Below are positions 42,761 to 51,028 of a stretch of 64,000 bases of DNA, piece after piece; position 1 is the stretch's first letter, and each line of letters begins with the position of its first letter. A program made the translations under genes and the position numbers. Source of the stretch: Streptomyces sp. NBC_00258 (GTDB lineage: Bacteria; Actinomycetota; Actinomycetes; Streptomycetales; Streptomycetaceae); NCBI RefSeq assembly GCF_036182465.1, contig NZ_CP108081.1, forward strand, positions 8,556,001-8,620,000, given 5' to 3'. The notes beneath the pieces were generated by a model. It saw only the letters and a program-made list of their open reading frames with translations, was not told where the DNA came from and did no database searches.

Positions 42761-44394
42761 GCACTACGACCACCACCGACTCGCGCTCGCGCGAGAAGGC
42801 GCCGGCCGGCGAGAAGATCGCCGACTGGGCCGACGGCCGGCTGGGGATCTACTCCCTGGCCAAGGCCAACATGCGCAAGATCTTCCCGGACCACTGGTCC
42901 TTCATGCTGGGCGAGATCTGCCTCTACAGCTTCATCATCATCATCCTCACGGGTGTGTATCTGACGCTGTTCTTCCACCCCTCGATGAACGAGATCGAGT
43001 ACCACGGAAGCTATGTCCCGCTGCAGGGGCAGCTGATGTCGGAGGCCTTCGCCTCCACGCTGGACATCAGCTTCGACGTCCGCGGCGGTCTGCTCATCCG
43101 GCAGATCCACCACTGGGCGGCCATCGTCTTCCTGGCCGGCATGTTCGTGCACATGATGCGCGTGTTCTTCACCGGCGCGTTCCGCAAGCCGCGTGAGATC
43201 AACTGGATGTTCGGCTTCCTGCTGTTCGTCCTCGGCATGTTCACCGGGTTCACCGGCTACTCGCTCCCGGACGACCTGCTCTCCGGTACCGGCGTCCGCT
43301 TCACCCAGGGCGCGATCCTGGCCACGCCGATCGTCGGAACGTACATCTCGATGTTCCTGTTCGGCGGGGAGTTCCCGGGCGGCGACTTCGTCTCGCGGTT
43401 CTACTCGATCCACATCCTGCTGCTGCCCGGCATCATGCTGGGGCTCGTGGTCGGCCACCTGATCCTGGTCTTCTACCACAAGCACACGCAGTTCGCGGGT
43501 CCCGGAAAGACCAACAAGAACGTCGTCGGCATGCCGCTGCTGCCGGTCTACATGGCCAAGGCCGGAGGCTTCTTCTTCCTGGTCTTCGGTTTCATCGCGA
43601 TGCTGTCCGCGGTCGCGTCCATCAACCCGATCTGGGTGCTGGGACCGTACCGGCCGGATCAGGTGTCCACGGGCGCCCAGCCGGACTGGTACATGGGCTT
43701 CGCCGAGGGTCTGATCCGTGCGATGCCCGGCTGGGAGATCAACTTCTGGGGTCACACACTTGTCCTGGGTGTGTTCATCCCGCTGGTGCTCTTCGGTCTG
43801 TTCCTCGGGGTGCTCGCGCTCTATCCGTTCATCGAGTCCTGGATCACCGGGGACAAGAGCGAGCACCACATCCTGGACCGGCCGCGCAACGCCCCGACCC
43901 GTACGGCTTTCGGTGTCGCCTGGGTGACGGCCTACATGATCATGCTGATCGGCGGTGGCAACGACATCGTCGCGACCCACTTCCATCTGTCGATCAACTC
44001 GGTCACCTGGTTCGTCCGGATCGGGTTCTTCGTCGGACCGGTCCTCGCGTTCGTCGTCACCAAGCGGATCTGTCTCGGCCTCCAGCGCCGCGACAAGGAC
44101 AAGGTGCTGCACGGCCGCGAGTCGGGCATCATCAAGCGCCTGCCGCACGGTGAGTTCATCGAGGTCCACGAGCCCCTCAGCCAGGAGGCCCTGCACACCC
44201 TCACGGCGCACGAGCAGTACGAGCCGGCCGCGATCGGCCCGGCGGTCGACGAGAACGGTGTCGAGCGCAAGGTGAAGGGCCCGCAGAAGCTGCGCGCCAA
44301 GCTCAGCAACGCGTACTTCGGGGAGGACAACCAGATCCCGAAGCCCACCGCTGAGGAGTACAAGGAGATCACGAGCGGCCACGGCCACCACTGA
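42757..44394 (+). CDS. qcrB: Cytochrome b subunit of the bcc complex
   Basis: A 545-residue membrane protein with the b-type cytochrome core of about eight helices: QIHHWAAIVFLAGMFVHMMRVF and SIHILLLPGIMLGLVVGHLILVFYHKH supply the His pairs for two hemes, and GPYRPDQVSTGAQPDWYMGF holds the quinol-site PDW motif (PEWY in mitochondria). A cytosolic tail of about 120 residues (RRDKDKVLHGRESGIIKRLPHG to SGHGHH) is typical of actinobacteria. This subunit is the target of Q203-type inhibitors in mycobacteria (family knowledge). A terminator follows the gene. Confidence 0.96.
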   Translation: MSTTTTTDSRSREKAPAGEKIADWADGRLGIYSLAKANMRKIFPDHWSFMLGEICLYSFIIIILTGVYLTLFFHPSMNEIEYHGSYVPLQGQLMSEAFASTLDISFDVRGGLLIRQIHHWAAIVFLAGMFVHMMRVFFTGAFRKPREINWMFGFLLFVLGMFTGFTGYSLPDDLLSGTGVRFTQGAILATPIVGTYISMFLFGGEFPGGDFVSRFYSIHILLLPGIMLGLVVGHLILVFYHKHTQFAGPGKTNKNVVGMPLLPVYMAKAGGFFFLVFGFIAMLSAVASINPIWVLGPYRPDQVSTGAQPDWYMGFAEGLIRAMPGWEINFWGHTLVLGVFIPLVLFGLFLGVLALYPFIESWITGDKSEHHILDRPRNAPTRTAFGVAWVTAYMIMLIGGGNDIVATHFHLSINSVTWFVRIGFFVGPVLAFVVTKRICLGLQRRDKDKVLHGRESGIIKRLPHGEFIEVHEPLSQEALHTLTAHEQYEPAAIGPAVDENGVERKVKGPQKLRAKLSNAYFGEDNQIPKPTAEEYKEITSGHGHH

Positions 44395-44419
44395 TCCTCA
44401 ACCTGTTCGCCACGGCAGG

Positions 44420-44446
44420 AGCCCCGTCCATTGCCCGGACGGGGCT
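44420..44446 (+). terminator. Intrinsic terminator after qcrB
   Basis: AGCCCCGTCC and GGACGGGGCT form a 10-bp stem with a 7-base loop, followed by CTTTG. It begins 26 bases after the qcrB stop. Confidence 0.88.
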
Positions 44447-44565
44447 CTTTGCCGTCCCCGGGGCTGGATAGGGTGGACCCGTTCCCGTACGAGCTACGGG
44501 CGGATCTCACGGATCCGACAGATCCCACAGGAGTCCCCATCGCGGGACGGACCCAGGAGCGGCAT

Positions 44566-45630
44566 ATGAGCGCTGTGACCCCCGCAGGAGGCGACACCGC
44601 GGCGGTCCGTTCCTGGCCCGCCCTGCTGAACGGCCTGCTGGACGGACGCGACCTGAGCGCCGCCGACACCGCCTGGGCGATGGACCTGATCATGCGGGGC
44701 GAGGCGACCGACGCGCAGATCGCCGGGTTCGTGGTGGCGCTGCGGGCCAAGGGCGAGACCGTCGAGGAGATCGTCGGGTTCGTCCGGGCGATGTACGAGC
44801 ACGCGAACGTGATCGAGGTGCCGGGGGAGACCGTCGACATCGTCGGTACGGGCGGCGACGGGGCGAAGACCGTCAACATCTCCACCATGTCGGCGATCGT
44901 CATCGCGGGGACGGGCGCCAAGGTCGTCAAGCACGGCAACCGGGCGGCCTCCTCGGCCTCCGGGGCGTCCGACGTGCTGGAGAAGCTCGGAGTCAACCTG
45001 GAGCTGCCGACGCACCGGGTGGCCCAGGTCGCCGAGACGGCCGGGATCACCTTCTGCTTCGCGGCCAAGTTCCACCCCGCGATGCGCTACGCGGGCGCCG
45101 CGCGTGGGCAGTTGGGGATCCGGACGGTCTTCAACGCGCTCGGTCCGCTGACCAATCCGGCGAAGGTGAGGGCGCAGGCCGTCGGGTGTGCCGATCCCCG
45201 GATGGCGCCGATCATGGCCGGGGTGTTCGCCGAGCGCGGCAACTCGTCGCTCGTCTTCCGCGGTGACGACGGGCTGGACGAGCTGACGACGACGGCCACG
45301 TCACGGGTGTGGGTGGTACGGGACGGGAAGGTGCGCGAGGAGTCGTTCGATCCGCGTGACGTGGGGATCGAGCTGGTGCCCGTGGAGGCGCTGCGGGGGG
45401 CTGACGCCTCGTACAACGCGGATGTGGCCCGGCGGCTGCTGAACGGGGAGACCGGGGCTGTGCGGGACGCTGTGCTGCTGAACTCGGCGGCGGCGCTGGT
45501 GGCTCTGTCGCCGGGGGACGGGCCGCTCGCGGACCAGCTCCGGGCGGGGATGGTGAAGGCCGCGGCCGCGATCGACTCCGGGGCGGCCAAGGCCACGCTG
45601 GAGCGGTGGGTGGCGGCGACCAACGCGTAG
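44566..45630 (+). CDS. trpD: Anthranilate phosphoribosyltransferase
   Basis: A 354-residue enzyme that transfers phosphoribose from PRPP to anthranilate in tryptophan synthesis. Family signatures are [22 protein letters not shown] (PRPP/glycine-rich loop), [36 protein letters not shown] and [19 protein letters not shown] lies 7 bases before ATG 44566, deciding against in-frame codons further upstream. It stands alone, with no other trp gene in the window. TAGGGT at 44469-44474 may be its -10 box. A hairpin terminator and repeat copy 12 follow. Confidence 0.95.
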   Translation: MSAVTPAGGDTAAVRSWPALLNGLLDGRDLSAADTAWAMDLIMRGEATDAQIAGFVVALRAKGETVEEIVGFVRAMYEHANVIEVPGETVDIVGTGGDGAKTVNISTMSAIVIAGTGAKVVKHGNRAASSASGASDVLEKLGVNLELPTHRVAQVAETAGITFCFAAKFHPAMRYAGAARGQLGIRTVFNALGPLTNPAKVRAQAVGCADPRMAPIMAGVFAERGNSSLVFRGDDGLDELTTTATSRVWVVRDGKVREESFDPRDVGIELVPVEALRGADASYNADVARRLLNGETGAVRDAVLLNSAAALVALSPGDGPLADQLRAGMVKAAAAIDSGAAKATLERWVAATNA

Positions 45631-45740
45631 CGGTTGCGGCGGGGGCTTTCCCGCCCCCGCCGCCCCTGCCCAGTCCCGTCACTTCCTCGGGGGCTCCACT
45701 CCCGAACCCCCGCTCCTCAGACGCCGGAGGGGCTGGAAGG

Positions 45741-45762
45741 CTGCGCAGTTCCCCGCGCCCCT
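45741..45762 (+). repeat. Dispersed GC-rich element, copy 12 (forward core)
   Basis: Only the core (CTGCGCAGTTCCCCGCGCCCCT) is present, 110 bases after the trpD stop and in its sense. A diverged CGGGGGCTCC...CCCGAACCCCCG leader like those at copies 6 and 7 precedes it. Confidence 0.8.
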
Positions 45763-45770
45763 GAACCCGA

Positions 45771-45800
45771 CCCCGCCGTCCCGGCATCCGGACGGCGGGG
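45771..45800 (+). terminator. Hairpin terminator before the SAM-IV leader
   Basis: CCCCGCCGTCC (45771-45781) and GGACGGCGGGG (45790-45800) form a perfect 11-bp stem with an 8-base loop, separating trpD from the riboswitch transcript. Confidence 0.8.
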
Positions 45801-45835
45801 TTGCGTCTGAATGATCGTGTGGCAAGATGCAGGCA

Positions 45836-45952
45836 GGTCATGAGCGACAGCCATCAGGCCCCGGCCGGCTGTCCGGCAACCCTCCGTCCGTGGCGGGGTG
45901 CCCCGGGTGAAGACCAGGCCGTAGGCAGTGAGGTCTACGGCAAGCGCGGACC
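45836..45952 (+). ncRNA. SAM-IV riboswitch aptamer
   Basis: The segment runs from GGTCATGAGCGACAGCCATC through GGCCCCGGCCGGCTGTCCGGC, AACCCTCCGTCCG, TGGCGGGGTGCCCCGGGTGA and AGACCAGGCCG to GGCAAGCGCGGACC. These blocks, in this order, are the conserved core and 3' pseudoknot end of the actinobacterial SAM-IV class, which binds S-adenosylmethionine. The closing pair GGTC/GACC (45836-45839 with 45912-45915) and a variable hairpin (GTAGGCAGTGAGGTCTAC) are visible. It is oriented toward the class-V aminotransferase gene, which should be repressed when SAM is plentiful. Confidence 0.9.
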
Positions 45953-45972
45953 CCTCGCATCACCAGGGGTCC
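45948..45972 (+). terminator. Likely expression-platform hairpin of the SAM-IV riboswitch
   Basis: GGACCCCT (45948-45955) and AGGGGTCC (45965-45972) form a perfect 8-bp stem whose 5' arm shares GGACC with the 3' end of the aptamer, so aptamer folding and this hairpin may compete. There is no T-run after it. From here to 46114 I see only the leader and its ribosome site. Confidence 0.6.
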
Positions 45973-46114
45973 TGGTCGTTCGAGGGAGCCTTCTGTGAGC
46001 AAGCGAATGCGATAGGGCGTAGAGCCCCGCCTCCGCACACCCCTTTTCACCTTCACCCACGCTCGAGCCGTACCCGCTCGCGTGGTGTTCCCGCCTGCCT
46101 CACAGGAGTTCGCC

Positions 46115-47494
46115 ATGTCTGTTTCCACCGCTGCCGTTGCCGCCGACCAGCCCGTCTGCCGTGACACCTCCGGGTCCCTGGCCGTTCTGGGCCGGGACGT
46201 CACCGTCCCGCTCGTCACCGGCGGCGAGGTCACCTACGCCGCGCTCGACTACGCCGCCAGCGCCCCGGCCCTCCAGCGGGTGTGGGACGACGTGGCCGCG
46301 TACGCCCCGTACTACGGGAGCGTGCACCGCGGGGCCGGGTACCTCTCCCAGCTGTCCACCGACCTGTTCGAGAACGCCCGCAGGACCGTCGAGGAGTTCC
46401 TCGACTGCCGCGACGGCGACCAGGTCGTCTTCACCCGGTCCACCACCGACTCGCTCAACCTTCTCGCCGCCGCCCTCCCCGCCGACTGCCAGGTCTTCGT
46501 CTTCGAGACCGAGCACCACGCGTCGCTGCTCCCGTGGCGGGACGCCCGCGTCACCTACCTCAACGCCCCGCGTACCCCGGGCGAGGCCGTCGCGACGCTG
46601 GAGCGGGCGCTCGCCGAGCGGGACCCCCACGGGCCGGCGCTCGTGTGCGTGACGGGCGCCTCGAACGTCACCGGCGAGCTGTGGCCCGTACGGGAACTGG
46701 CCGCCGCCGCCCATGAGCACGGCGCCCGGATCGTGCTCGACGCCGCCCAGCTCGCGCCCCACCACCCCGTGTCCGTACGGGAGTTGGACGTCGACTGGGT
46801 CGCCTTCTCCGGACACAAGCTGTACGCGCCCTTCGGGTCGGGTGTCCTCGCCGGACGCGCCGACTGGCTGACCGCGGCCGAGCCGTACCTCGCGGGCGGG
46901 GGTGCCTCGCGGAAGGTCTCGCGGCGGGTGGACGGCGGCGTCGACGTCGAGTGGCACGAGAGCGCCGCACGGCACGAGGCCGGGTCGCCCAACGTCATCG
47001 GCGCCTACTCCATCGCCTCCGCCTGCAAGGCCCTCACCGAGGCCGGCTTCGACACGCTGGTCGCCCGTGAGCAGCACCTGATCGACACCGTCCGGGCCGG
47101 TCTCGCCGAGGTGCCCGAGGTCCGTGTCCTCTCGCTCTTCGGCGACGACGCCCCGCGCGTCGGTGTCATCTCCTTCGTCGTCGAGGGCTGGAACAGCTCG
47201 CACTTCGCCGCCGCGCTCTCCGCCGAGTACGGCATCGGGGTCCGCGACGGCCTCTTCTGCGCCCACCCCCTCGTCCGCACCCTCCTCGGCAGCGACCCGC
47301 AGACCCAGGGCGAGTGCGGGGCCCCCGAGGCCGCGCCCGGCGAGAAGTCCCTGAACGCCATTCGGGTCAGCTTCGGGGCCGGAACCCCGGACGAGCACGT
47401 GGAGCGGTTCGTCCGTGCCGTCAAGGAACTCGTGCGGGACGGTGCGCAGTGGAACTACCGCACGGTGGAAGGGCGTTGCGTCCCGGCCGTGTGA
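46115..47494 (+). CDS. Class-V PLP aminotransferase (cysteine desulfurase-like), SAM-regulated
   Basis: A 459-residue PLP enzyme. Features of the class-V fold are LDYAASAPALQRV, VVFTRSTTDSLNLLA, FVFETEHHASLLPWR, VTGASNVTGELWPV, IVLDAAQLAPHH and DWVAFSGHKLYAPFG, where Lys235 should bind PLP. A persulfide-type Cys loop is not clear; CAHPLVRTLLG near residue 387 is a candidate. It may be a desulfurase, selenocysteine-lyase-like enzyme or another sulfur-amino-acid enzyme. AGGAG lies 7 bases before ATG 46115. The upstream SAM-IV riboswitch strongly suggests a role in methionine/SAM or cysteine metabolism. Confidence 0.88.
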   Translation: MSVSTAAVAADQPVCRDTSGSLAVLGRDVTVPLVTGGEVTYAALDYAASAPALQRVWDDVAAYAPYYGSVHRGAGYLSQLSTDLFENARRTVEEFLDCRDGDQVVFTRSTTDSLNLLAAALPADCQVFVFETEHHASLLPWRDARVTYLNAPRTPGEAVATLERALAERDPHGPALVCVTGASNVTGELWPVRELAAAAHEHGARIVLDAAQLAPHHPVSVRELDVDWVAFSGHKLYAPFGSGVLAGRADWLTAAEPYLAGGGASRKVSRRVDGGVDVEWHESAARHEAGSPNVIGAYSIASACKALTEAGFDTLVAREQHLIDTVRAGLAEVPEVRVLSLFGDDAPRVGVISFVVEGWNSSHFAAALSAEYGIGVRDGLFCAHPLVRTLLGSDPQTQGECGAPEAAPGEKSLNAIRVSFGAGTPDEHVERFVRAVKELVRDGAQWNYRTVEGRCVPAV

Positions 47495-47536
47495 GCCGGC
47501 AGGACTCCCCGCGGGTCCGGCCACCCCCGTCCGCCC

Positions 47537-48715
47537 TCACACGCCCGCCCCTCGTGGCAGCCCCGCCCCCAGCAGGATCATCCGCAGCGCCCGCTCGGTC
47601 GCGTCGGTGAGGAGTTCGGAAGCTCGTACGAGGGCCTCGGCGAGGGCCATCGGGGCGGGCAGGATGCCGGTGAAGGCGTCCACGCCCGGCACCGTGTGGG
47701 CGCCCTCGCCGAGTGTGCCCGCCAGCGCGAGGACCGGGCGCCCGTTCAGCTTGGCGCGGCGGGCCACCTCGGCCGGGACCTTGCCGCGCGGTGTCTGGTG
47801 GTCCAGGGCGCCCTCGGCGGTGAGGACCAGGTCGGCGCGGGCGAGGCGGGCGTCCAGGTCGAGATGGTCGAGCAGTACGTCGAAGCGGGGCAGGAGGCGG
47901 CCGCCGAGAGCGGCGAGGCCCGCGCCCAGGCCGCCGGAGGCACCCGTGCCGGGGCCGCCGTACAGGTCACAGGTGACCGGGAGGTCCCGGGTGAGGACGT
48001 ACGCCCAGTTCTCCAGGCCCGCGGAGAGTTCCTCGACCTGCGCGGGGGTCGCGCCCTTCTGCGGACCGAAGACCCGGGCCACGCCGCGCTCACCGCACAG
48101 CACGTTGTACGGGTTGCAGGCGACCAGCAGTTCGGTGTGGGCCAGGCGGGGGTCGAGGCCCTTCGGGTCGATGTGGTGCAGGCGGGTCAACTCCCGTCCG
48201 CCTTGGGGGAGTTCGAAGCCGTCCTCGTCGAGGAGGCGGGCGCCGAGCGCCTGCAGGGCTCCGGCGCCCCCGTCCGACGTACCCGAGTCGCCGCAGCCGA
48301 CGAGGATGCGGCGTACGCCCGTGTCGAGGGCGGCGCGGATCAGCTCGCCGACGCCGTACGTGGTGGTGGCGCCCGGATCGCGCAGGCCGTGCGGGACGAG
48401 GGAGAAGCCGGCCACCGCCGCCATCTCCACGACGGCCGTCTCGGCGGAGCCGAGGTCGGATCCGGAGCCGAGCAGCGCGAAGTGGGTGCCCACGGGCTCG
48501 CCGAGCGGGCCGGTGGCGGGCAGGGCGACCAGCCGGCCCCCGGTGGCCGAGGCGAGGGCCCGGGCCGTCCCCTCGCCGCCGTCCACCAGGGGGATCAGGT
48601 CGACCTCGGCGTCCGGAACGACACGGCGTACGCCCGCCGCGATGGCGTCCGCGGCGGCCTGGGCGGACAGGGACTCCTTGAAGCCACTGGGGGCGACGGC
48701 GAAACGGGTCAGCAT
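47537..48715 (-). CDS. glxK: Glycerate kinase (GlxK/GarK type)
   Basis: A 392-residue enzyme that phosphorylates D-glycerate. Family signatures are VAPSGFKESLSAQAAADAI at the start, IPLVDGGEGTARALASATGG, ILVGCGDSGTSDGGAGALQALG and LVACNPYNVLCGERGVARVFGPQKGA, with DLVLTAEGALDHQTPRGKVPAEVA toward the end. AAGGAG lies 8 bases before ATG 48715. It is 29 bases downstream of an SLC13-type transporter gene on the same strand, so the pair probably imports an organic acid and feeds glycerate into central metabolism. Confidence 0.93.
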   Translation of the reverse strand: MLTRFAVAPSGFKESLSAQAAADAIAAGVRRVVPDAEVDLIPLVDGGEGTARALASATGGRLVALPATGPLGEPVGTHFALLGSGSDLGSAETAVVEMAAVAGFSLVPHGLRDPGATTTYGVGELIRAALDTGVRRILVGCGDSGTSDGGAGALQALGARLLDEDGFELPQGGRELTRLHHIDPKGLDPRLAHTELLVACNPYNVLCGERGVARVFGPQKGATPAQVEELSAGLENWAYVLTRDLPVTCDLYGGPGTGASGGLGAGLAALGGRLLPRFDVLLDHLDLDARLARADLVLTAEGALDHQTPRGKVPAEVARRAKLNGRPVLALAGTLGEGAHTVPGVDAFTGILPAPMALAEALVRASELLTDATERALRMILLGAGLPRGAGV

Positions 48716-48744
48716 GAGAGGGGCTCCTTGAGGGCTTGACGGCT

Positions 48745-50163
48745 TCAGGGCTTGAGGACCGGTACGCCGAGCAGCGGCCACACGGTGAGGGCGAAGAGCA
48801 GGACGAGCGTCGCCGTCAGCGGGGCCAGGACCGCTGACAGACGCAGCAGGTCGCGCGGGGTGTACGTCGGTGTGCCGGGTATCTCGGCGAAGAGCGTCAC
48901 CGGCTTGGCCGAGGCCGGGAGCGTGTGGCAGAAGCCTGCCGCGGCGGTGGACGCGAGCGCGGCCGCGACCGGGTTGACCCCCGCGCCCACCGCCGCCGCG
49001 ACCACCAGCGGCACGAGGACGGACGAGCGGGCCGAACGGGACTGGAGGACCAGGTGGGCGGCCGTGCTCACCGCGACGACGAGCGCGAGGAACAGCCATG
49101 GGGCCACGTCTCCCGGAAGCCCGGACACCAGCCACCCGGCCGCCCCCGAGTCCGCGAGCGCGACACCCATCGCCATCGTCGCCGCCATGAAGAGGAGCAG
49201 CGACCAGGGAACGGTCTTCAGCGCGTCCTTCAGGCCCACGGTCCCGAGAGCGGGGGAGGCCGCGACGACCGCGCCGATCAGGGCGACGACCGCGGGGGAG
49301 ACCTGGTGGAGGGGCTCGCTGCACCACAGCACGACCACCGTGGCGAGCAGCAGCGCGCAACGCGACTCGGCGGGCGACCAGGGGCCGGTGACGGGCTGCT
49401 CACTGTGCTGCTGGATGTCATCGGCCGTGATCCGTACGGGAGTTCGGCGGTCCGCGCGCCGAGTCGTCGTCAACAGCACGGTCTCGGCGGCCAGATGGGA
49501 GAACGCCACGGCCAACGGAAGCCCGAGCAGCAGCCACTGGGTGAAATCGATACGGTCGCCGGTCGTCTCCCACAGCACCGACACCGTGATCAGATGCGCA
49601 CCCGCGCCGATCAGGGTCGCCACCGCCGACAGCAGGATCACGGTCGGAAAGAGCAGCGCGAGCATCACGACCAGTCGCTTCCGGTCGGCCAGCACCTTGG
49701 CGAGCGCGAGGAACACCGGCAGTGCGAGCGCCGCCCGGCCGGAGGTCGCCGGCACCGCGAACGCCGTCACGACCAGCGCGGCCGTCGTCAGATGCACCAA
49801 CTGCCTGACGCTGCGTGCCCCGCCCACGAGGAAGGCCGCCGCCCGTCCCGCGAGCCCTGTCCGGGCCACCGCGGCCGCCAGCACGAACGCACAGATCAGC
49901 AGCCAGACCGTCGAGTCCCCGAGCGTGCCGAAGAGCGTCTCGCTGCTGATCACACCGGTCACCGTGAGCGCGAGCCCCGCGCCCAGGGCGATGTACGTGT
50001 CGTCGATGGGCGTACCGATCCACGCACAGGTCGCCAGCGCGAACACGGCCAGCGTCAGCCGCGCGTCACCACCGAGCCCGGGAAAGTTGCCGGGCACGAT
50101 CAGCAGGGCACAGAGGCTCAGGACCACACAGAGGGCGGCGGCTTGCCGGAGATTCAGACTCAC
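48745..50163 (-). CDS. SLC13/DASS-type anion transporter
   Basis: A 472-residue membrane protein with about 11-12 helices. The arrangement of LLICAFVLAAAVARTGLAGRAAAFLV, PATSGRAALALPVFLALAKVL and, in the second half, VSTAAHLVLQSRSARSSVLVPLVVAAA with FCHTLPASAKPVTLF fits the sodium:dicarboxylate/sulfate family, whose SNT-like motifs appear here as PATS and LPAS. It is co-directional with glycerate kinase, so glycerate, tartronate or a dicarboxylate is a plausible cargo; the sequence does not say which. The start is GTG 50163 with no ribosome site. Confidence 0.82.
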   Translation of the reverse strand: MSLNLRQAAALCVVLSLCALLIVPGNFPGLGGDARLTLAVFALATCAWIGTPIDDTYIALGAGLALTVTGVISSETLFGTLGDSTVWLLICAFVLAAAVARTGLAGRAAAFLVGGARSVRQLVHLTTAALVVTAFAVPATSGRAALALPVFLALAKVLADRKRLVVMLALLFPTVILLSAVATLIGAGAHLITVSVLWETTGDRIDFTQWLLLGLPLAVAFSHLAAETVLLTTTRRADRRTPVRITADDIQQHSEQPVTGPWSPAESRCALLLATVVVLWCSEPLHQVSPAVVALIGAVVAASPALGTVGLKDALKTVPWSLLLFMAATMAMGVALADSGAAGWLVSGLPGDVAPWLFLALVVAVSTAAHLVLQSRSARSSVLVPLVVAAAVGAGVNPVAAALASTAAAGFCHTLPASAKPVTLFAEIPGTPTYTPRDLLRLSAVLAPLTATLVLLFALTVWPLLGVPVLKP

Positions 50164-50248
50164 GACATTCAGAGTTCAGCGGGGCGGTGAGCCTCCCATG
50201 AGCACCACATGAGGGAACCTTCACGAGCCCGGCAGGGGGCGCCCCTTC

Positions 50249-50278
50249 AGGGGCGCGGGGAACTGCGCGACAAGCCAC
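50249..50278. repeat. Dispersed GC-rich element, copy 13 (reverse half)
   Basis: The reverse half, preceded by GCGCCCC-TTCA that pairs with its GGGGCGC, lies just after the OmpR-type regulator's stop, in that gene's sense. Confidence 0.85.
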
Positions 50279-50319
50279 AACGCACCCGCAGCCATCGAAC
50301 AACCGACCCGACGGAACAC

Positions 50320-50982
50320 TCACACGGGTAGCCGATACCCCATCCCCCGCACAGTCTCCACCCGCTCCGCACCCAACTTTTTCCGCAACGAACGCACATA
50401 CACATCAACGATGTTGGACCCGGGATCGAAGTCGTACCCCCACACATGCGACAGGATCTGCTCACGCGACAGAACCTGCCCCGGGTGCCGCAGGAACAGC
50501 TCCAGCAGCACGAACTCACGGGCCGTCAGGTCAACCACCCGCTCGCCCGCACGGGCACGCCTCGTACGCAGATCCAGCGTCAGATCACCACCGCGGAGCA
50601 CGGTGACCTCAGGCGCCCGAGCCGCCGTACGCAGCCGCAGCCGCACCCGCGCGAGGAGTTCCTCGAATCGGAACGGCTTGGTCATCCAGTCGTCGGCGCC
50701 GCCCTCCAGACCCGCCACCGCGTCGCGTACGGAGTCCCGGGCGGTCAGCACGATCACCGGTACGGTCACCCGGGCCTCGCGCAGTTCGCGCAGCACGGTG
50801 AAGCCGTCCCGGCCCGGGAGTCCGATGTCCAGGATCACCAGGTCGAAGCCGCCGGTCAGCGCGTACTCGTACGCCGTTTCGCCGTCCCCGACGACGGTCG
50901 TGGTGAAGCCGCCCGCGCGCAGCCCCTTCTCGACGAAGGAGGCGATGCGCTCCTCGTCCTCGACGATCAGGATGCGCTTCAT
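50320..50982 (-). CDS. OmpR/PhoB-type response regulator
   Basis: A 220-residue regulator. The receiver has Glu8/Asp9, phospho-acceptor Asp52 (DLVILDIGLPG), Thr in VLTARDS and Lys in TKPFRFEELLAR. The winged-helix output domain contains LTAREFVLLELFLRHPGQVLSREQIL and NIVDVYVRSLRKKLG, ending VRGMGYRLPV. ATG 50982 is the natural start; the reading frame extends further but without homology. The cognate kinase gene ends 46 bases upstream on the same strand. Confidence 0.94.
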   Translation of the reverse strand: MKRILIVEDEERIASFVEKGLRAGGFTTTVVGDGETAYEYALTGGFDLVILDIGLPGRDGFTVLRELREARVTVPVIVLTARDSVRDAVAGLEGGADDWMTKPFRFEELLARVRLRLRTAARAPEVTVLRGGDLTLDLRTRRARAGERVVDLTAREFVLLELFLRHPGQVLSREQILSHVWGYDFDPGSNIVDVYVRSLRKKLGAERVETVRGMGYRLPV

Positions 50983-51028
50983 GTCCAGCAGGCCTTTCCG
51001 GTACGGGTGGTGCGGGTGGTACGGCTGT

